A DNA stretch of 64,000 bases from Moorena bouillonii PNG (GCF_001942495.1 NZ_MKZS01000001.1:1444284-1508283); one strand, 5' to 3'. Counted from the stretch's first letter, positions 16,477-26,645 are shown. Program-made: numbers and translations. Notes: a model not told the origin generated them from the letters alone.

Positions 16477-17214
16477 TCAATCCTCTTTGAGTTTTATCAA
16501 AGACACTAAATCGGTCTTTCCTAACTCTAGCCAGCCTAACTCATGAGGGGGGGGTTCTATCGCCCTCGTTCTAGTTAGTCGCAGGGTTTGCCGCAGCAGC
16601 GGAAGAGTACTTAAGCCAATTAAAATAGCTACACTAAAGCTGATGATCGCATCCGCCTGAGGCCAGTTGAAAATTCCAACCGCCAAAGCAGCTATTATAG
16701 TGCCGATTGAGCCAACTACGTCTGCCAGTACATGCAAAAATGCACCACGCAGATTGAGGTCTTGCTCAGTATTTTCCCCTAGCCAATAGAGGTTAATGCT
16801 GTTGATCACTACGCCAATTAACGCAGTGACTAGCATCGGCAAACTGAGGATTTCCTCAGGTGTCCCTTGCAGATGGGCGATCGCTTCTCGCCCAATCCAT
16901 ACAGACATAGCCACTAGACCGATACTATTGATCAGACCAGCCAAAACCTCAATCGGTTGATTGCTCATTTGCTTTCGAGACTTCGAGGAGCCTTGAGCCA
17001 GCCATGCAGCAAGCAAAGCAATACTCATTGCTACAATATCTGCCAGCATGTGAGCCGAATCAGCTTTGAGAGTTAAACTGTGGCTAACAAAGCCGACAAC
17101 CATTTCGAGTACAGCAAAGATTGTGATTAATACAATCACCCTCTTCAACCGCTGAACCTTACCCAGAGATACGCTGGTCTGGCACAAACAACCTAATCTG
17201 TTGCAATTGAGCAT
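16477..17214 (-). CDS. cation diffusion facilitator family transporter
   Basis: This 245-residue protein has about six membrane segments and the CDF metal sites in the expected helices: ADSAHMLADIVAMSIALLA (HxxxD in TM2) and HVLADVVGSIGTIIAAL (HxxxD in TM5). CDF proteins export divalent metals such as Zn2+ or Co2+ in exchange for protons. The protein ends soon after TM6, so the usual ~80-residue cytoplasmic domain that binds metal and dimerises is absent. Short CDFs of this kind exist. A Cys-rich N-terminus (LNCNRLGCLCQ) may be a metal-sensing or delivery patch. The loop after TM2-3 is slightly unusual (NQPIEVLAGLIN in place of the typical RAEVLAALIN). No metal regulator is adjacent. Confidence 0.85.
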   Translation of the reverse strand: MLNCNRLGCLCQTSVSLGKVQRLKRVIVLITIFAVLEMVVGFVSHSLTLKADSAHMLADIVAMSIALLAAWLAQGSSKSRKQMSNQPIEVLAGLINSIGLVAMSVWIGREAIAHLQGTPEEILSLPMLVTALIGVVINSINLYWLGENTEQDLNLRGAFLHVLADVVGSIGTIIAALAVGIFNWPQADAIISFSVAILIGLSTLPLLRQTLRLTRTRAIEPPPHELGWLELGKTDLVSLIKLKED

Positions 17215-18664
17215 AGTTTAAATTACTTTGGTTAGTCAACTGGGAAAATAGTCTTGCCTCGGAAAATAGTTTCCTGCACCTTGATATCAATGATATCCAT
17301 TGGCTCAACGTCCAGAGGATTGTCATAAATACTCACAAAATATAATTTTTTTTCATAGATATTTCCATGATTAAATTTTATTTATATAGAGAAATTATTT
17401 TCCTAATACAACATAAGTAAATCTGAGTAAAAACTTGTTATCACAAGTTTAATCAATGTCTATAACACTAATCTTAGACTGTTGTCAAGCCAATGATAAT
17501 TTTAAACAATATGAGCCTTAAATACCATATAGCCAAACCTATTTTATTGTCAAAATTTAGTTTTCTTTAAAAATTGAATTTTAAGGAATTATATTTGAGA
17601 TAGTACCAAAGTCTATCAACGCTTCTTGATGCAATAGCGAGTGGGGGAAACCCCCGCATGAAGGCGCTGCATCGCTTTACTATGCTTAACGTACCGCCGT
17701 TTAAGTGACCTCAACAAGTTGATAAGATCACAACTTTATTGATTAAATTTTCACAACTTTATTGTATTACACACATATTACAAACTAGGCGACTCAGTAG
17801 GTAAGACACCGTCATATGAACAACAAAAACATCCTAAGGTTACTCCCAAATTAGTTTTTTAAGTTTTTTAAGGTTTTTATCCTATTTATACTTTTTGTAT
17901 TATTACAAAAGGAAGGAGCCAGAAGCCAGGGCGAAGATTCGACAACTGGTGCTGGCTTCTGGCTCCTTCCCTTAGACTTCCTTCTAGAGAATTTTGAGGA
18001 AATGCCGGAAAAACTCCAAAATTTCCTCTGTCCCCCAGATTAACCAGATGGGGAGATGGGGAGATGGGGAGATGGGGAGATACCGAAAAGTAGGGCAAGA
18101 GCCAAGAGGCAAGAGTTAATAAAGTATAGCGCTGCATCACTGCTCCCTGTTCCGGTGATCCGCTGTTCCCTGTTCCCTGTTCCCTGTTCCCTGTTCCCTG
18201 TTCCCTATTCTCTATAAAAATGTATCTCACCTAATTTAAAACCGTTTATTCTAAGATACTGTGTGTTAGGCATTTTAATTCTTTACTAAAAATTAACAAT
18301 ATCTTCTAATTTTCTTTAACACTAATATCTTGACAGTTGTAAACTAGTATTAGCTATCGTTACAAAAGAAAACTATTTCGGTGTCGCCATTGAGAGTAAT
18401 ACTACTCAAATTTAAAGTGCCTTTGTCAATCAAATAGGATGACCTATTATCTCCTTTATTAACGGAGACTTAGAGACTAGTTCGTTTTCCCTTTATTACA
18501 CAGGGATGATTTACCCTGTTTCGTTATTTTTATAGTCATAAACAACAGAATAAACCACAAAAAATGGTAATGTGACCTGTTTTATTTTTCCAGTATTAAA
18601 CAGGGGTGATTTGACTTGATTGGTTCTCAAAAATTACTAAAAATTTACTAAATTTTAATTACTA
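17215..18664. other. 1.45-kb intergenic region upstream of the GH9 gene
   Basis: No gene is visible. The first 400 bases are AT-rich. A GGGGGAAACCCCC palindromic repeat flanked by CTTGATGCA and TGCATCGC lies at 17625-17685; this family recurs at 34.1, 36.1, 36.5 and 61.2 kb. An 18-base inverted pair lies at 17912-17970 (GGAAGGAGCCAGAAGCCAG and its complement). GGGGAGAT tandem repeats occupy 18048-18082 and CCCTGTT heptamers 18145-18212. Upstream of the GH9 gene, imperfect AGGGRTGATTT motifs at 18502 and 18603 might be regulatory. Confidence 0.5.
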
Positions 18665-20173
18665 ATGAATGCATCTACTCCTGTTCAAATCAACCCATCC
18701 AATGGAAATGGTGAGACTGTACCTAGTATCATCAGCAGCAATTTCTCAACCAATTTATCAACACAGTTTAACTATGGTGATGCTGTCGAAAAGTCCTTCT
18801 TATTTTATGAAGCTCAGCGCTCTGGTAAACTTCCAGAGGACAATCGCATCCCATGGCGCGGGGATTCTGGCCTCAACGATGGTGCTGATGTAGGAGTTGA
18901 CCTCACTGGCGGTTATTACGATGCTGGGGACCACGTCAAGTTCGGCTTCCCCATGGCTGCTGCCATGACTATGCTAGCTTGGGGGGCAATCGAATATCAA
19001 GATGCCTACCAGCAAATGGGTCAATGGGATGAGGCGTTGGATGCCATTAAATGGGGTACCGATTACATACTCAAAGCCCACATCACAGACAGTAACGGTC
19101 AAACCCAAGAGTTCTGGGCACAGGTTGGATCCGGTGAAATCGACCACAGCGTCTGGGCACCGCCGGAAACCATGACCATGGCGCGACCAGCGTTCAAAAT
19201 TGATCCGTTAAATCCAGGTTCTGACCTAGCTGGTGAATCCGCTGCTGCCTTAGCTGCTGCCTCAATTGCCTTCCAATCTACAAACAGCAGCTACGCTAAT
19301 CAACTACTCACAAACGCCAAAGCCCTATTTGACTTTGCCGAGACCTATCAGGGTAACTACTCTGACTCTATCGCCGATGCTGCTATTTTCTACAATTCTT
19401 GGAGTGGCTACGAAGACGAACTAGCCTGGTCTGCAACTTGGCTGTACAAAGCAACCGGTGACCAGACCTACTTGGATAAAGCCGAAAGTTACTATCTAGG
19501 TATTGATCCGACTCAGACTCAATCTTGGGATCAAAAAGTCTATGGTACTGGCATCCTCCTTGCTCAGGAAACTGACGAAGATAGGTACCGTATCGAAGTA
19601 GAACGCTGGCTGGACTACTGGAGTGACGACAGTGGTGAAGGTATCGAATATACTGAGGGTGGACTAGCTTGGTTCAATGACTGGGGTTCCCTACGATATG
19701 CTGCCAATACCGCTTTCCTTGCTGGTATTTATAGTGATACCGTTAATGATGGTAATGGTCGTTACTCCGATTTCGCAGCTGATCAAATTGACTACATTCT
19801 TGGGGATAATCCCAATAATTTCAGTTATGTCGTGGGTTTTGGCCACAATTCTCCCAAGAATCCCCACCATCGTGGAGCCCATGGTTCCACCACCAATGAC
19901 ATCGAATCACCAACGGACAACCTCAACATTCTCTATGGTGCATTGGTAGGTGGTCCCTCTGAACCAGACGATAATGCCTATGTCGATGATCGAACTAACT
20001 ATGCCATTAATGAAGTCGCTCTTGACTACAACGCTGGCTTCACTGGTGCTCTTGCCCGTATGTACCGTGAACAGATGGAACTAAGTCTGGGTTCTAACCT
20101 TGAACCAGTAGTGTCTACAGTAGATCCGATCACTGAGTTAATAGTTGAACTATCCCCTGCCGGGGAATTCTAA
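18665..20173 (+). CDS. glycoside hydrolase family 9 (endoglucanase-type)
   Basis: This 502-residue protein is a GH9 catalytic domain, a family that hydrolyses beta-1,4-glucans with inversion. The N-terminal FNYGDAVEKSFLFYEAQRSG leads to GGYYDAGDHVKFGFP, whose second Asp is the catalytic base. Later come DPLNPGSDLAGESAAALAAAS, DYILGDNPNNFSYVVGFG, NPHHRGAHGS and NEVALDYNAGFTGAL, where the Glu is the general acid. The (alpha/alpha)6 domain fills almost the whole protein. There is no classical signal peptide and no cellulose-binding module; about 35 residues follow the catalytic domain. Together with the RTX genes downstream, secretion by a type I route is possible, but I see no RTX repeats in this protein. 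GH9 genes are uncommon in cyanobacteria, so acquisition by transfer is plausible. Confidence 0.93.
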   Translation: MNASTPVQINPSNGNGETVPSIISSNFSTNLSTQFNYGDAVEKSFLFYEAQRSGKLPEDNRIPWRGDSGLNDGADVGVDLTGGYYDAGDHVKFGFPMAAAMTMLAWGAIEYQDAYQQMGQWDEALDAIKWGTDYILKAHITDSNGQTQEFWAQVGSGEIDHSVWAPPETMTMARPAFKIDPLNPGSDLAGESAAALAAASIAFQSTNSSYANQLLTNAKALFDFAETYQGNYSDSIADAAIFYNSWSGYEDELAWSATWLYKATGDQTYLDKAESYYLGIDPTQTQSWDQKVYGTGILLAQETDEDRYRIEVERWLDYWSDDSGEGIEYTEGGLAWFNDWGSLRYAANTAFLAGIYSDTVNDGNGRYSDFAADQIDYILGDNPNNFSYVVGFGHNSPKNPHHRGAHGSTTNDIESPTDNLNILYGALVGGPSEPDDNAYVDDRTNYAINEVALDYNAGFTGALARMYREQMELSLGSNLEPVVSTVDPITELIVELSPAGEF

Positions 20174-20904
20174 AGGGTTGTTATCCCTCTTCTATCACTT
20201 TCCGGTTTTTCCTATTATGAATAATTTCTACACACAAGGTATATTAAGCAATACAGACCTTGATAATAACATTTTGATAATTTTAGCCCTCTGATCAATT
20301 TTTATCAAGAAAAAATCGGGCGATCCCTTGCCAGAGAAAAGCTCTAGAATTCAGAAATGGTAAAAGTTTTCCGAGAGTGACAGAAGAGGGATATAACCCA
20401 TATTCCGCACCTACCCCATCTATCATTCATCACAAGTTAAGGCAGAATAAATTTTGTCAAGGTATTGTTAATTAATCTTTACCTTACCTTCAATCTATTT
20501 AGGTGCGCTTTCCGCATCTAATTATTAAATTCGCCACGGGTCGAACCTGCTTGTGATTGGCATTGAGGATTTACACCCAATGATTGCAGATGATTGAATG
20601 ACTTGTCTTTGGGGAGTGGGTATCTGGCGATCGCTTTGCCAAGAAACACGATCGCCAAAACCATGAAAATCTCAAAAGCCTGAATTAGCAAGCACTTTGA
20701 CAACCAGTAACATTTTGTAACTAAGTCATTGACAAATGATACACAATCTTAACTTGTGACAAATGCCCATCTATTGAGGTTTGTGATTGCTTTGCACTGG
20801 CTCCAAAAGAAGTCCTCAAGCAGGTTTCAGGACTTCTTTTGGAGCCTGAAAGTCCCTCTATTACGAGTTTTTTTCGCTTGAATAGTATATATGTACACAA
20901 AGTT
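20174..20904. other. intergenic region with an 18-bp perfect hairpin
   Basis: No gene is supported. The most striking element is a perfect hairpin with arms at 20799-20816 and 20829-20846 (arm starts GGCTCCAAAAGAAG) and a 12-base loop. No T-tract follows directly; a T-run begins about 25 bases later at 20869. It could be a terminator for GH9 (600 bases away, so unlikely), a processing site, or a mobile-element remnant. Confidence 0.7.
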
Positions 20905-21007
20905 TCTAAAAAAAATAGTAGGCTTTTTGCATAATTATCCAAACAGAGGTATATAGTTATATATAGATACCTACTCACAATCTCTGAAAAATTCAGGAGT
21001 AAGTTTC
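20905..21007 (+). promoter_or_regulatory. class I RTX leader and ribosome binding site
   Basis: This stretch is closely matched by the leader of the RTX gene at 29591. Shared blocks are AGGCTTTTTGCATAATTATC, TATAGATACCTA and CAGGAGTAA. The AGGAG (20994-20998) is a good ribosome binding site about 9 bases before ATG. Conservation over ~100 bases in two otherwise different intergenic contexts suggests a shared promoter and 5' leader. Confidence 0.7.
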
Positions 21008-22177
21008 ATGAATACATTAATCGGTGGTCCAGGTAATGACACTCTAGTAGGAGACAACTGTGACGATAACCTGATCGGGGGTGCTGGCAATGACCTCTTA
21101 CTAGGTGTGGGTGGCAATGACCTTCTTGATGGGGGTGCTGGCAATGACACCCTGGCAGGGGCTGCTGGGGAAGATTTACTTGATGGCAGAGCTGGCAATG
21201 ATTTATTAAGCGGTGGTGATGGTATTGATCTTCTAGATGGTGGTGAAGGCAATGATACCCTGATTGGCGATCGCGGTGATGACAATATCAATGGCGCAGA
21301 TGGTGATGACCGACTGATTTGGAATAACGGTGATGGTAGCGATATCATGGAAGGGGGTGCTGGCTTTGATGTGGTAGAAGTCAATGGCGCAGATGGTGCC
21401 GGAGATAACTTTGCCCTCAACCCCAATGGCCCCAGGGTACGCTTTGAGCGGTTGAATCTCGGTCTGTTCAACCTGAATGTCAATGATGTAGAACAGTTTG
21501 AGATCAATGGTCTTGGGGGTGATGACACCTTAACTGTTAATGACTTGTCCGGTACTGATGTACAGCAGGTAGTCTTTAATGGCGGTGATGGTAATGACCT
21601 TCTCGACGGAACCAATGCTGTCTTACCTTTAGTTGGTATTGGAGGTAATGGCAACGACACCCTGATTGGCGGAGCCGGTGATGACAACCTCAGGGGTAAT
21701 GCTGGCAATGATAGCCTGGTTGGCGGAGCTGGTGATGATAACCTAATTGGAGATGCCGGGAATGACACTCTGATTGGAGGTGATGGCGATGACAATCTGG
21801 TTGGTGGAGCTGGTAATGATGTCCTAATCAGTGGCAACGGTATTACTAGCTTTACTTTTGGTGGAGTTTCCAATTTCAGCGATTTGGGTCTCGATAGCAT
21901 TCTTAACCTCGGAGGTCAAGACAAAATTCGTCTGGAACAGAATATCTTCACTACGCTCACTGGTACGTCGAGTGGCGGCTTAGCTAGCAGTGAATGGGCG
22001 GTTGTATCCAGTAATAGCCAGGTCGCAAGTAGTAGTGCTTGGATTGTCTACAACAGCAACACCGGGGATCTATTCTACAACCAGAATGGCAGTGCAGCTG
22101 GTCTCGGAAGCGGAGCTCAGTTTGCTACAATCAACACCAGCACCTCGGTGGGTGTCCAAGACTTTGAGATAGTATAA
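21008..22177 (+). CDS. RTX-type calcium-binding protein (hemolysin-type repeats)
   Basis: This 389-residue protein consists of two blocks of the calcium-binding nonapeptide GGxGxDxLx. Block 1 spans residues ~3-100 and block 2 ~205-280. They are separated by a non-repeat segment ([39 protein letters not shown]). A C-terminal domain of ~100 residues follows ([52 protein letters not shown]), similar to the tail of many cyanobacterial RTX proteins and likely the type I secretion signal. No signal peptide and no enzyme domain are visible; repeats begin at residue 3. It differs from the four RTX paralogues downstream in N- and C-terminal domains but shares its leader with one of them. No ABC/HlyD exporter lies in the window. 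Confidence 0.88.
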   Translation: MNTLIGGPGNDTLVGDNCDDNLIGGAGNDLLLGVGGNDLLDGGAGNDTLAGAAGEDLLDGRAGNDLLSGGDGIDLLDGGEGNDTLIGDRGDDNINGADGDDRLIWNNGDGSDIMEGGAGFDVVEVNGADGAGDNFALNPNGPRVRFERLNLGLFNLNVNDVEQFEINGLGGDDTLTVNDLSGTDVQQVVFNGGDGNDLLDGTNAVLPLVGIGGNGNDTLIGGAGDDNLRGNAGNDSLVGGAGDDNLIGDAGNDTLIGGDGDDNLVGGAGNDVLISGNGITSFTFGGVSNFSDLGLDSILNLGGQDKIRLEQNIFTTLTGTSSGGLASSEWAVVSSNSQVASSSAWIVYNSNTGDLFYNQNGSAAGLGSGAQFATINTSTSVGVQDFEIV

Positions 22178-22409
22178 GTTAATTAAAAGTTAACTTATCT
22201 AGTATTTATCAATTCGGTGAGGTACATTTTTGAGTTTAGGGACTGAGGCCGTGGGCCACGCTACTCGAACGGAGCATGGAGCAGGGAGCAGGGAACAAAT
22301 CCTGTGTACCTCATTAGGCTATAAAATGCTAGAGTCGTTTTTTGTTGAAGGTTGACTGTCAACCTTCAACTTTCAACCTTAAACCTTCAACCTACCCTAG
22401 ACCAAACGC
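22178..22409. repeat. intergenic repeats between RTX and STAND genes
   Basis: GGGAGCAGGGA repeats lie near 22275. A palindromic TTGAAGGTTGACTGTCAACCTTCAA segment at 22346-22370 is followed by further CTTCAAC repeats. The same CTTCAAC motif appears inside the UPF0182 gene at 48.4 kb. Confidence 0.65.
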
Positions 22410-23774
22410 CTAAGGCAAACAACCTTCATGCTCATTAATAACCGTCCTAATTACAGGAATTATGGTAAAAAATGTGCGATTACTGTGGGAAATTTTTTCT
22501 ATTAGTGAGCGCCTTTCCAAAGACTGTAAAACGGAAATAAGTTGTGAATTATAGTCTAAGGTAATGCTATGGCGCAATTGTTTAATAGAAATGGGGGTAG
22601 GATTCCTAGCTAGATAAGCAATCACCTTCTTCTCTGACTCATCTAACCGATTCAATTGCTCGATTAAAATTGTTCTCATTGGCTCAGGAACAATCACGTC
22701 ATCCCAACTTAAAAATTCCGATACACTACCAAAAAAAAAGTCTTTAATTGTTTTTACAGCCAGCTTTAACCCTAAGGGATTGCCTCGATAACGTTTAATG
22801 AGTTCTATGTCTTGCTCTTGTTCAGACAAACCATTAGCTACTAATAGTTGCCGAGCGTCTTCTGTTGGTAAACCGTTTAGGGTTAATGAACGAGTGGAAT
22901 AGTTTTTTTTCTCCAGTAACTCCATTTGTAGCGGTGGTTCCCAACTGATTAGGAGCAAACAACTTTGGTGTCTTTCTTGTCCTACTCGTCTAAAAAGTTT
23001 ACCATAATCCTCATATCCCGCTTTATACTGTCCAACTAAAGTGCCACGGCTTAAAATCTGTTCAGCATCATCGAGTATTACCAGACAGCGATGCTCTCGT
23101 AAACACTCTAGAAAATCAGACATCAGCAGGTTAATATCTTCTGGTAACTCCGATGACTGCTGGTGAGACAGGAATGGTATCAGCTGTGTCAGCAGTTGCT
23201 TCAGGGGTTGGCCAGAGGATAGCGATCGCCAAATAATATAATCAAACTCCCCCTGAATCTCTCGTGCTAACTTGGCAGCTAACGATGTTTTGCCAACCCC
23301 TACTATCCCAAGTATTGCTACCAATTGGCTTCGTTTGAGACTAATCCATTGCTTAAGGGTGTTCAGTTCCCTAGTGCGTCCATAGAATGCAGAAATCTGT
23401 GGTGCTTCACCCCAATCTTGGCACTGCTGCGGAGTTTTGTATCCAGCCGCTTCCAGCCATATCGAGATATCTCTCCAACTTTTTAGGGTGTTCGATTTCC
23501 GATTAGTTAAGGTTTCTACATACCGATACAAACCTTTAGTTAGTTGAACGCTAAGTGAGCCACAACTCCAATGGAGAGCACCAGCAATTTTTTTGGGAGC
23601 ATAGCCGCACAGCAAACCTCTTAAGCATGCTTTTTCCACTGGGGTCAATTTGATTTCCCTATTTGTAGCAATGGTTTTTTTCTGAGCCAGTTCTGTATAC
23701 AACTTTTCTAAATTCCACAGTTTGGCTGCTTTGATAAACAGTTCATCTTCAAATCGATTGGTGTTATAGTTCAT
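22410..23774 (-). CDS. STAND (NB-ARC-like) ATPase with N-terminal HTH
   Basis: This 454-residue protein has three parts. Residues ~35-110 form a DNA-binding-like helical domain (LTPVEKACLRGLLCGYAPKKIAGAL). The NTPase spans ~135-400, with FYGRTRELNTLKQW, Walker A ILGIVGVGKTSLAAKL, Walker B RCLVILDDAEQIL, SCLLLISWEPP and RYRGNPLGLKLAVKTIKDFF (the GLPL-type motif). Residues ~370-454 are a winged-helix-like tail (LDESEKKVIAYLARNPTPISIKQL). This is the HTH-NB-ARC layout that in cyanobacteria usually precedes WD40 repeats; here the protein stops before any sensor repeats. STAND ATPases act as ligand-triggered switches in signalling or defence. It is transcribed opposite to the RTX genes around it. 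A 15-base T-tract lies upstream (23914). Confidence 0.85.
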   Translation of the reverse strand: MNYNTNRFEDELFIKAAKLWNLEKLYTELAQKKTIATNREIKLTPVEKACLRGLLCGYAPKKIAGALHWSCGSLSVQLTKGLYRYVETLTNRKSNTLKSWRDISIWLEAAGYKTPQQCQDWGEAPQISAFYGRTRELNTLKQWISLKRSQLVAILGIVGVGKTSLAAKLAREIQGEFDYIIWRSLSSGQPLKQLLTQLIPFLSHQQSSELPEDINLLMSDFLECLREHRCLVILDDAEQILSRGTLVGQYKAGYEDYGKLFRRVGQERHQSCLLLISWEPPLQMELLEKKNYSTRSLTLNGLPTEDARQLLVANGLSEQEQDIELIKRYRGNPLGLKLAVKTIKDFFFGSVSEFLSWDDVIVPEPMRTILIEQLNRLDESEKKVIAYLARNPTPISIKQLRHSITLDYNSQLISVLQSLERRSLIEKISHSNRTFFTIIPVIRTVINEHEGCLP

Positions 23775-24638
23775 AGTAGGTAATTCTAATCAATAGCACC
23801 GACTAGCTACCTATAAACTAATCAATAAACTAGTAAATAATGTAGCTATTGGGAGCGTTTACTAGATAGATTTGCAAAACGTATATGTCCCCGATGATGA
23901 TAACTATGCTGTTTTTTTTTTTTTTAATCAGTTTTTTTGACATCTATACGTAAGCAAATTACCCTGATTACTGTCCCTAAATTTGTAAGGCTGTTTAAAA
24001 AAAAATCTAAGGAAATATGAGAATTTGATATCGGTAATTATCAGGTAAATTCGGCTGAATTTAGGTTTAATTTAATTCCTAAACTAAACACCCCCGATAA
24101 CCGATTGACTGACAACTCTAGTTTACTTTATTTAATAAAATTTGACAGTACCCGTTATGGGTACCATAGCAGTTCTCAATTGGGTGAGGTACCTCGCCCT
24201 TGGGGTTTTAGGGAGTCGGGAGTCGGGAGTCGGGAGTCGGGAGTCGGGAGTCGGGAGTCGGGATAAGAAAATTGAATGTACTTCATAAGTAGGATTAACA
24301 CTATATATCTTTTTTGGATCGAGCTGGTGCTGCCAAGTAACAAGTCACAATTAACATTTGTTAATTTTTTATTAATAATTAATTAATAACTATAGCGATT
24401 CTCATAGTAATTAGCTACACACACCTATTTTTTCCCTGTTACCAGATTCGCTCTTACCTATTCCCTATTCCCTATTCCCTATTCCCTGTTCCCTGTTCCC
24501 TATTCCCTGTTCCCTTTGCTAAGGCTATACTCCTTGACCTAATCCTAAAACCTAATCAACTGCTAATCACCATTAGGTATGTTATAGCTGCTGCGATCGC
24601 TAAGGTGGATTCATACCAAAAAAAAGAGAAAATTAACC
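23775..24638. other. intergenic region with heptamer arrays and class II RTX leader
   Basis: It contains a long T-tract near 23914, GGGAGTC heptamers at 24210-24262 and CCCTATT/CCCTGTT heptamers at 24460-24515. The last ~95 bases (ACCATTAGGTAT, TGCTGCGATCG, AAAAAAAGAG, CCATGGCTACGTTA) match the leaders of the RTX genes at 27023 and 31672, though the similarity is shorter here. Confidence 0.65.
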
Positions 24639-26003
24639 ATGGCTACGTTAGTAACTGAACTTGATAAGCTATCCAACCTAATTCCGGAATCAGAACTAAA
24701 TTTAATCAAGTCACTGCCACAATCTATTCAGGATCAGGTAGTTCCTAGCCCCGATTTATCTAAGTCTGCTGGTACACCGATTCAGTTAAATTTGACCCAG
24801 ATACAACAGTTAGTTCCCAATGATTCAGGCTTAAAAAGCTTATCATCGAAATCTATAATATCAGGGCCTTTTAACTTTATTATTGGTACTCCCAATCCTG
24901 ACTTTTTAATAGGTAGTAACAAGAACGATTTAATTTTAGGACGTGGCGGAAATGACGTCATTGTAGCACTCGGTGGCAATGACCTTGTGTTTGGTGAAGA
25001 GGGAAATGACATTATTATCGCTGGCTCAGGTAATGATTTTGTATCTGGCGGCTCAGGTAATGACTTTGTGTTTGGCAGTTCTGGTAATGATATCTTGGAT
25101 GGTGGCTCTGGTAATGACTCCCTATTTGGCGGAACTGGCACAAACAATTTTATTGGCAGTAGTGGTAATGATGTCCTGGATGGAGAGGAAGGTAAGGATA
25201 CCGTCGATTACACTGGTCTCGGTCGAGCCATTACTCTTTTACCCACGGGAATCGTTAACAAAAGTGGTCTTGGTAAGGATGAGCTGATCCGAGTGGAGAC
25301 GATTATTGGGGATGCAGGTCAAGCTAATACTATTGATGCCTCTTCTGCTGGTACTGGTGCCTCTGTGAACGTAAATCTGCAAAAGAACAGTTTACAGATT
25401 AATGTTGTTAATGGTCCAGTTCTGAATCGCACTGTCCAAAACTTTGTGAATGTCAAGGGTGCTGGTCGTAACGATACCATTATTGGTGATAACAACAGTA
25501 ATCAACTTACTGGTGGTGCCGGAAGTGACGAGATTACTGGTGCCGGTGGTAATGATACCATTGTAGGTGTCGATCCCAACAGTAAAAAGCCAGGTATTAA
25601 GGAAATTGATGTCTTAACCGGAGGAGCTGGTGCTGATAAATTTGTGATTGGAGATAGCAAAAATCCTTACTATGTCGGTGGAGGAGGATTTTTGGGTCTG
25701 AATGATTACGCTCTACTTAAGGATTTCCAATCCGGTACGGATAAAATCCAACTGAAAAAAGCTAACTATATCTTTGGATCAAACTTTATCGCTCTTAATA
25801 ACGGCTTATCTTCTTCTGAGAAAAGTCTTGCTTCAGCGGAACAGATTGCTCAGGATATTGCTGGAGGTAAGAGTAATGGTCTTGAATCTCAGCTCACCAC
25901 AGGGGATAGTTTGGACTCTGTTAAGATCGCGCCTAGTTTCGGCTTTGACATTGTTGCGATTGTGTCTGGTGGCTATAACCAAGGGGATCTGATCTTTGTC
26001 TAA
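24639..26003 (+). CDS. RTX-type protein, paralogue 1 of 4
   Basis: This 454-residue protein opens with the domain shared by the four paralogues ([42 protein letters not shown]; residues 1-85). Then come GGxGNDxxxG calcium-binding repeats (residues ~88-195). A segment unique to this copy follows, VDYTGLGRAITLLPTGIVNK to VKGAGRNDTIIGDN (~195-290), as in peptidase-type RTX proteins. The shared C-terminal ~130 residues complete it ([49 protein letters not shown]). No signal peptide is present; type I secretion is likely for the family. The conserved N-terminal domain has no function I recognise. Six ~85-bp palindromic units and a strong terminator follow. Confidence 0.88.
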   Translation: MATLVTELDKLSNLIPESELNLIKSLPQSIQDQVVPSPDLSKSAGTPIQLNLTQIQQLVPNDSGLKSLSSKSIISGPFNFIIGTPNPDFLIGSNKNDLILGRGGNDVIVALGGNDLVFGEEGNDIIIAGSGNDFVSGGSGNDFVFGSSGNDILDGGSGNDSLFGGTGTNNFIGSSGNDVLDGEEGKDTVDYTGLGRAITLLPTGIVNKSGLGKDELIRVETIIGDAGQANTIDASSAGTGASVNVNLQKNSLQINVVNGPVLNRTVQNFVNVKGAGRNDTIIGDNNSNQLTGGAGSDEITGAGGNDTIVGVDPNSKKPGIKEIDVLTGGAGADKFVIGDSKNPYYVGGGGFLGLNDYALLKDFQSGTDKIQLKKANYIFGSNFIALNNGLSSSEKSLASAEQIAQDIAGGKSNGLESQLTTGDSLDSVKIAPSFGFDIVAIVSGGYNQGDLIFV

Positions 26004-26010
26004 CGATTAG

Positions 26011-26590
26011 TTTGGTGGGCAGTGTCAAGTAATGCGATGTTCCGTTCGCGCAGCGTCTGGCACTGCCAGTAAGGAACCGCTTCGCGATCGCGCTTCTTGG
26101 TGAATCGGTCTGGTTGACTGCGGACCCTACATCAATTGTGATTAATCCGTTGGTGGCCAGTGCCTAGCAATGGGCTATGGCTTGGTGAATTGGTCTGGTT
26201 CACTGCCCACCCTACATCAATTGTGATTAATCCGTTGGTGGGCAGTGTCAAGTAATGCGATGTTCCTTCGGAACCGCTTCGCGAACGCGCTTCTTGATGA
26301 ATCGGTCTGGTTCACTGCCCACCCTACATCAACTGTGATTAATCGTTTGGTGGGCAGTGCCTAGCAATGGGCTATGGCTTGGTGAATTGGTCTGGTTCAC
26401 TGCCCACCCTACATCAATTGTGATTAATCCGTTGGTGGGCAGTGCCTAGCAATGGGCTATGGCTTGGTGAATCTGTCTGGTTCACTGCCCACCCTACATC
26501 TACTGTGATTAATCCGTTGGTGGGCAGTGCCTAGCCATGGGCTTTGGCTTGGTGAATTGGTCTGGTTCACTGCCCACCCTACATCAACTG
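26011..26590. repeat. array of six ~85-bp palindromic units
   Basis: Each unit starts TTGGTGGGCAGTG and ends CACTGCCCACCCTACATC, an inverted repeat of about 11 bp, joined by AATTGTGATTAATCCG. Four units are ~85 bp. Unit 1 (~138 bp) and unit 3 (~110 bp) are longer because they carry a nested palindromic insert rich in CGCGATCGCG. Some arms are damaged (GTGGCCAGTG, CTGCGGACC). Confidence 0.92.
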
Positions 26591-26601
26591 ATTCACTCTT
26601 T

Positions 26602-26645
26602 ACCCCAAGTTATGACTTTTGTCAATCACTTGGGGTAATTTTTGT
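26602..26645 (+). terminator. rho-independent terminator after RTX paralogue 1
   Basis: Arms ACCCCAAGT (26602-26610) and ACTTGGGGT (26628-26636) are followed by AATTTTTG. An almost identical hairpin ends the next array at 29352. Confidence 0.88.

Noticed and set aside
20520-20560. TCGAACC motif as a possible tRNA T-loop
   Set aside because: No cloverleaf arms or anticodon stem can be built around it; no tRNA was found in the window.
20971-21900. Long minus-strand open frame rich in Pro/Ser opposite the RTX gene; similar ones at 27046-27849, 29947-30258 and 32121-32375
   Set aside because: These are the antisense readings of the GGxGND repeats, giving SLPxPP repeats. They have no independent start signals or family match.
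26011-26590. Array of ~85-bp repeats as a possible CRISPR
   Set aside because: Units are contiguous and similar throughout, with no unique spacers; each unit is itself a palindrome, and no cas gene is nearby.
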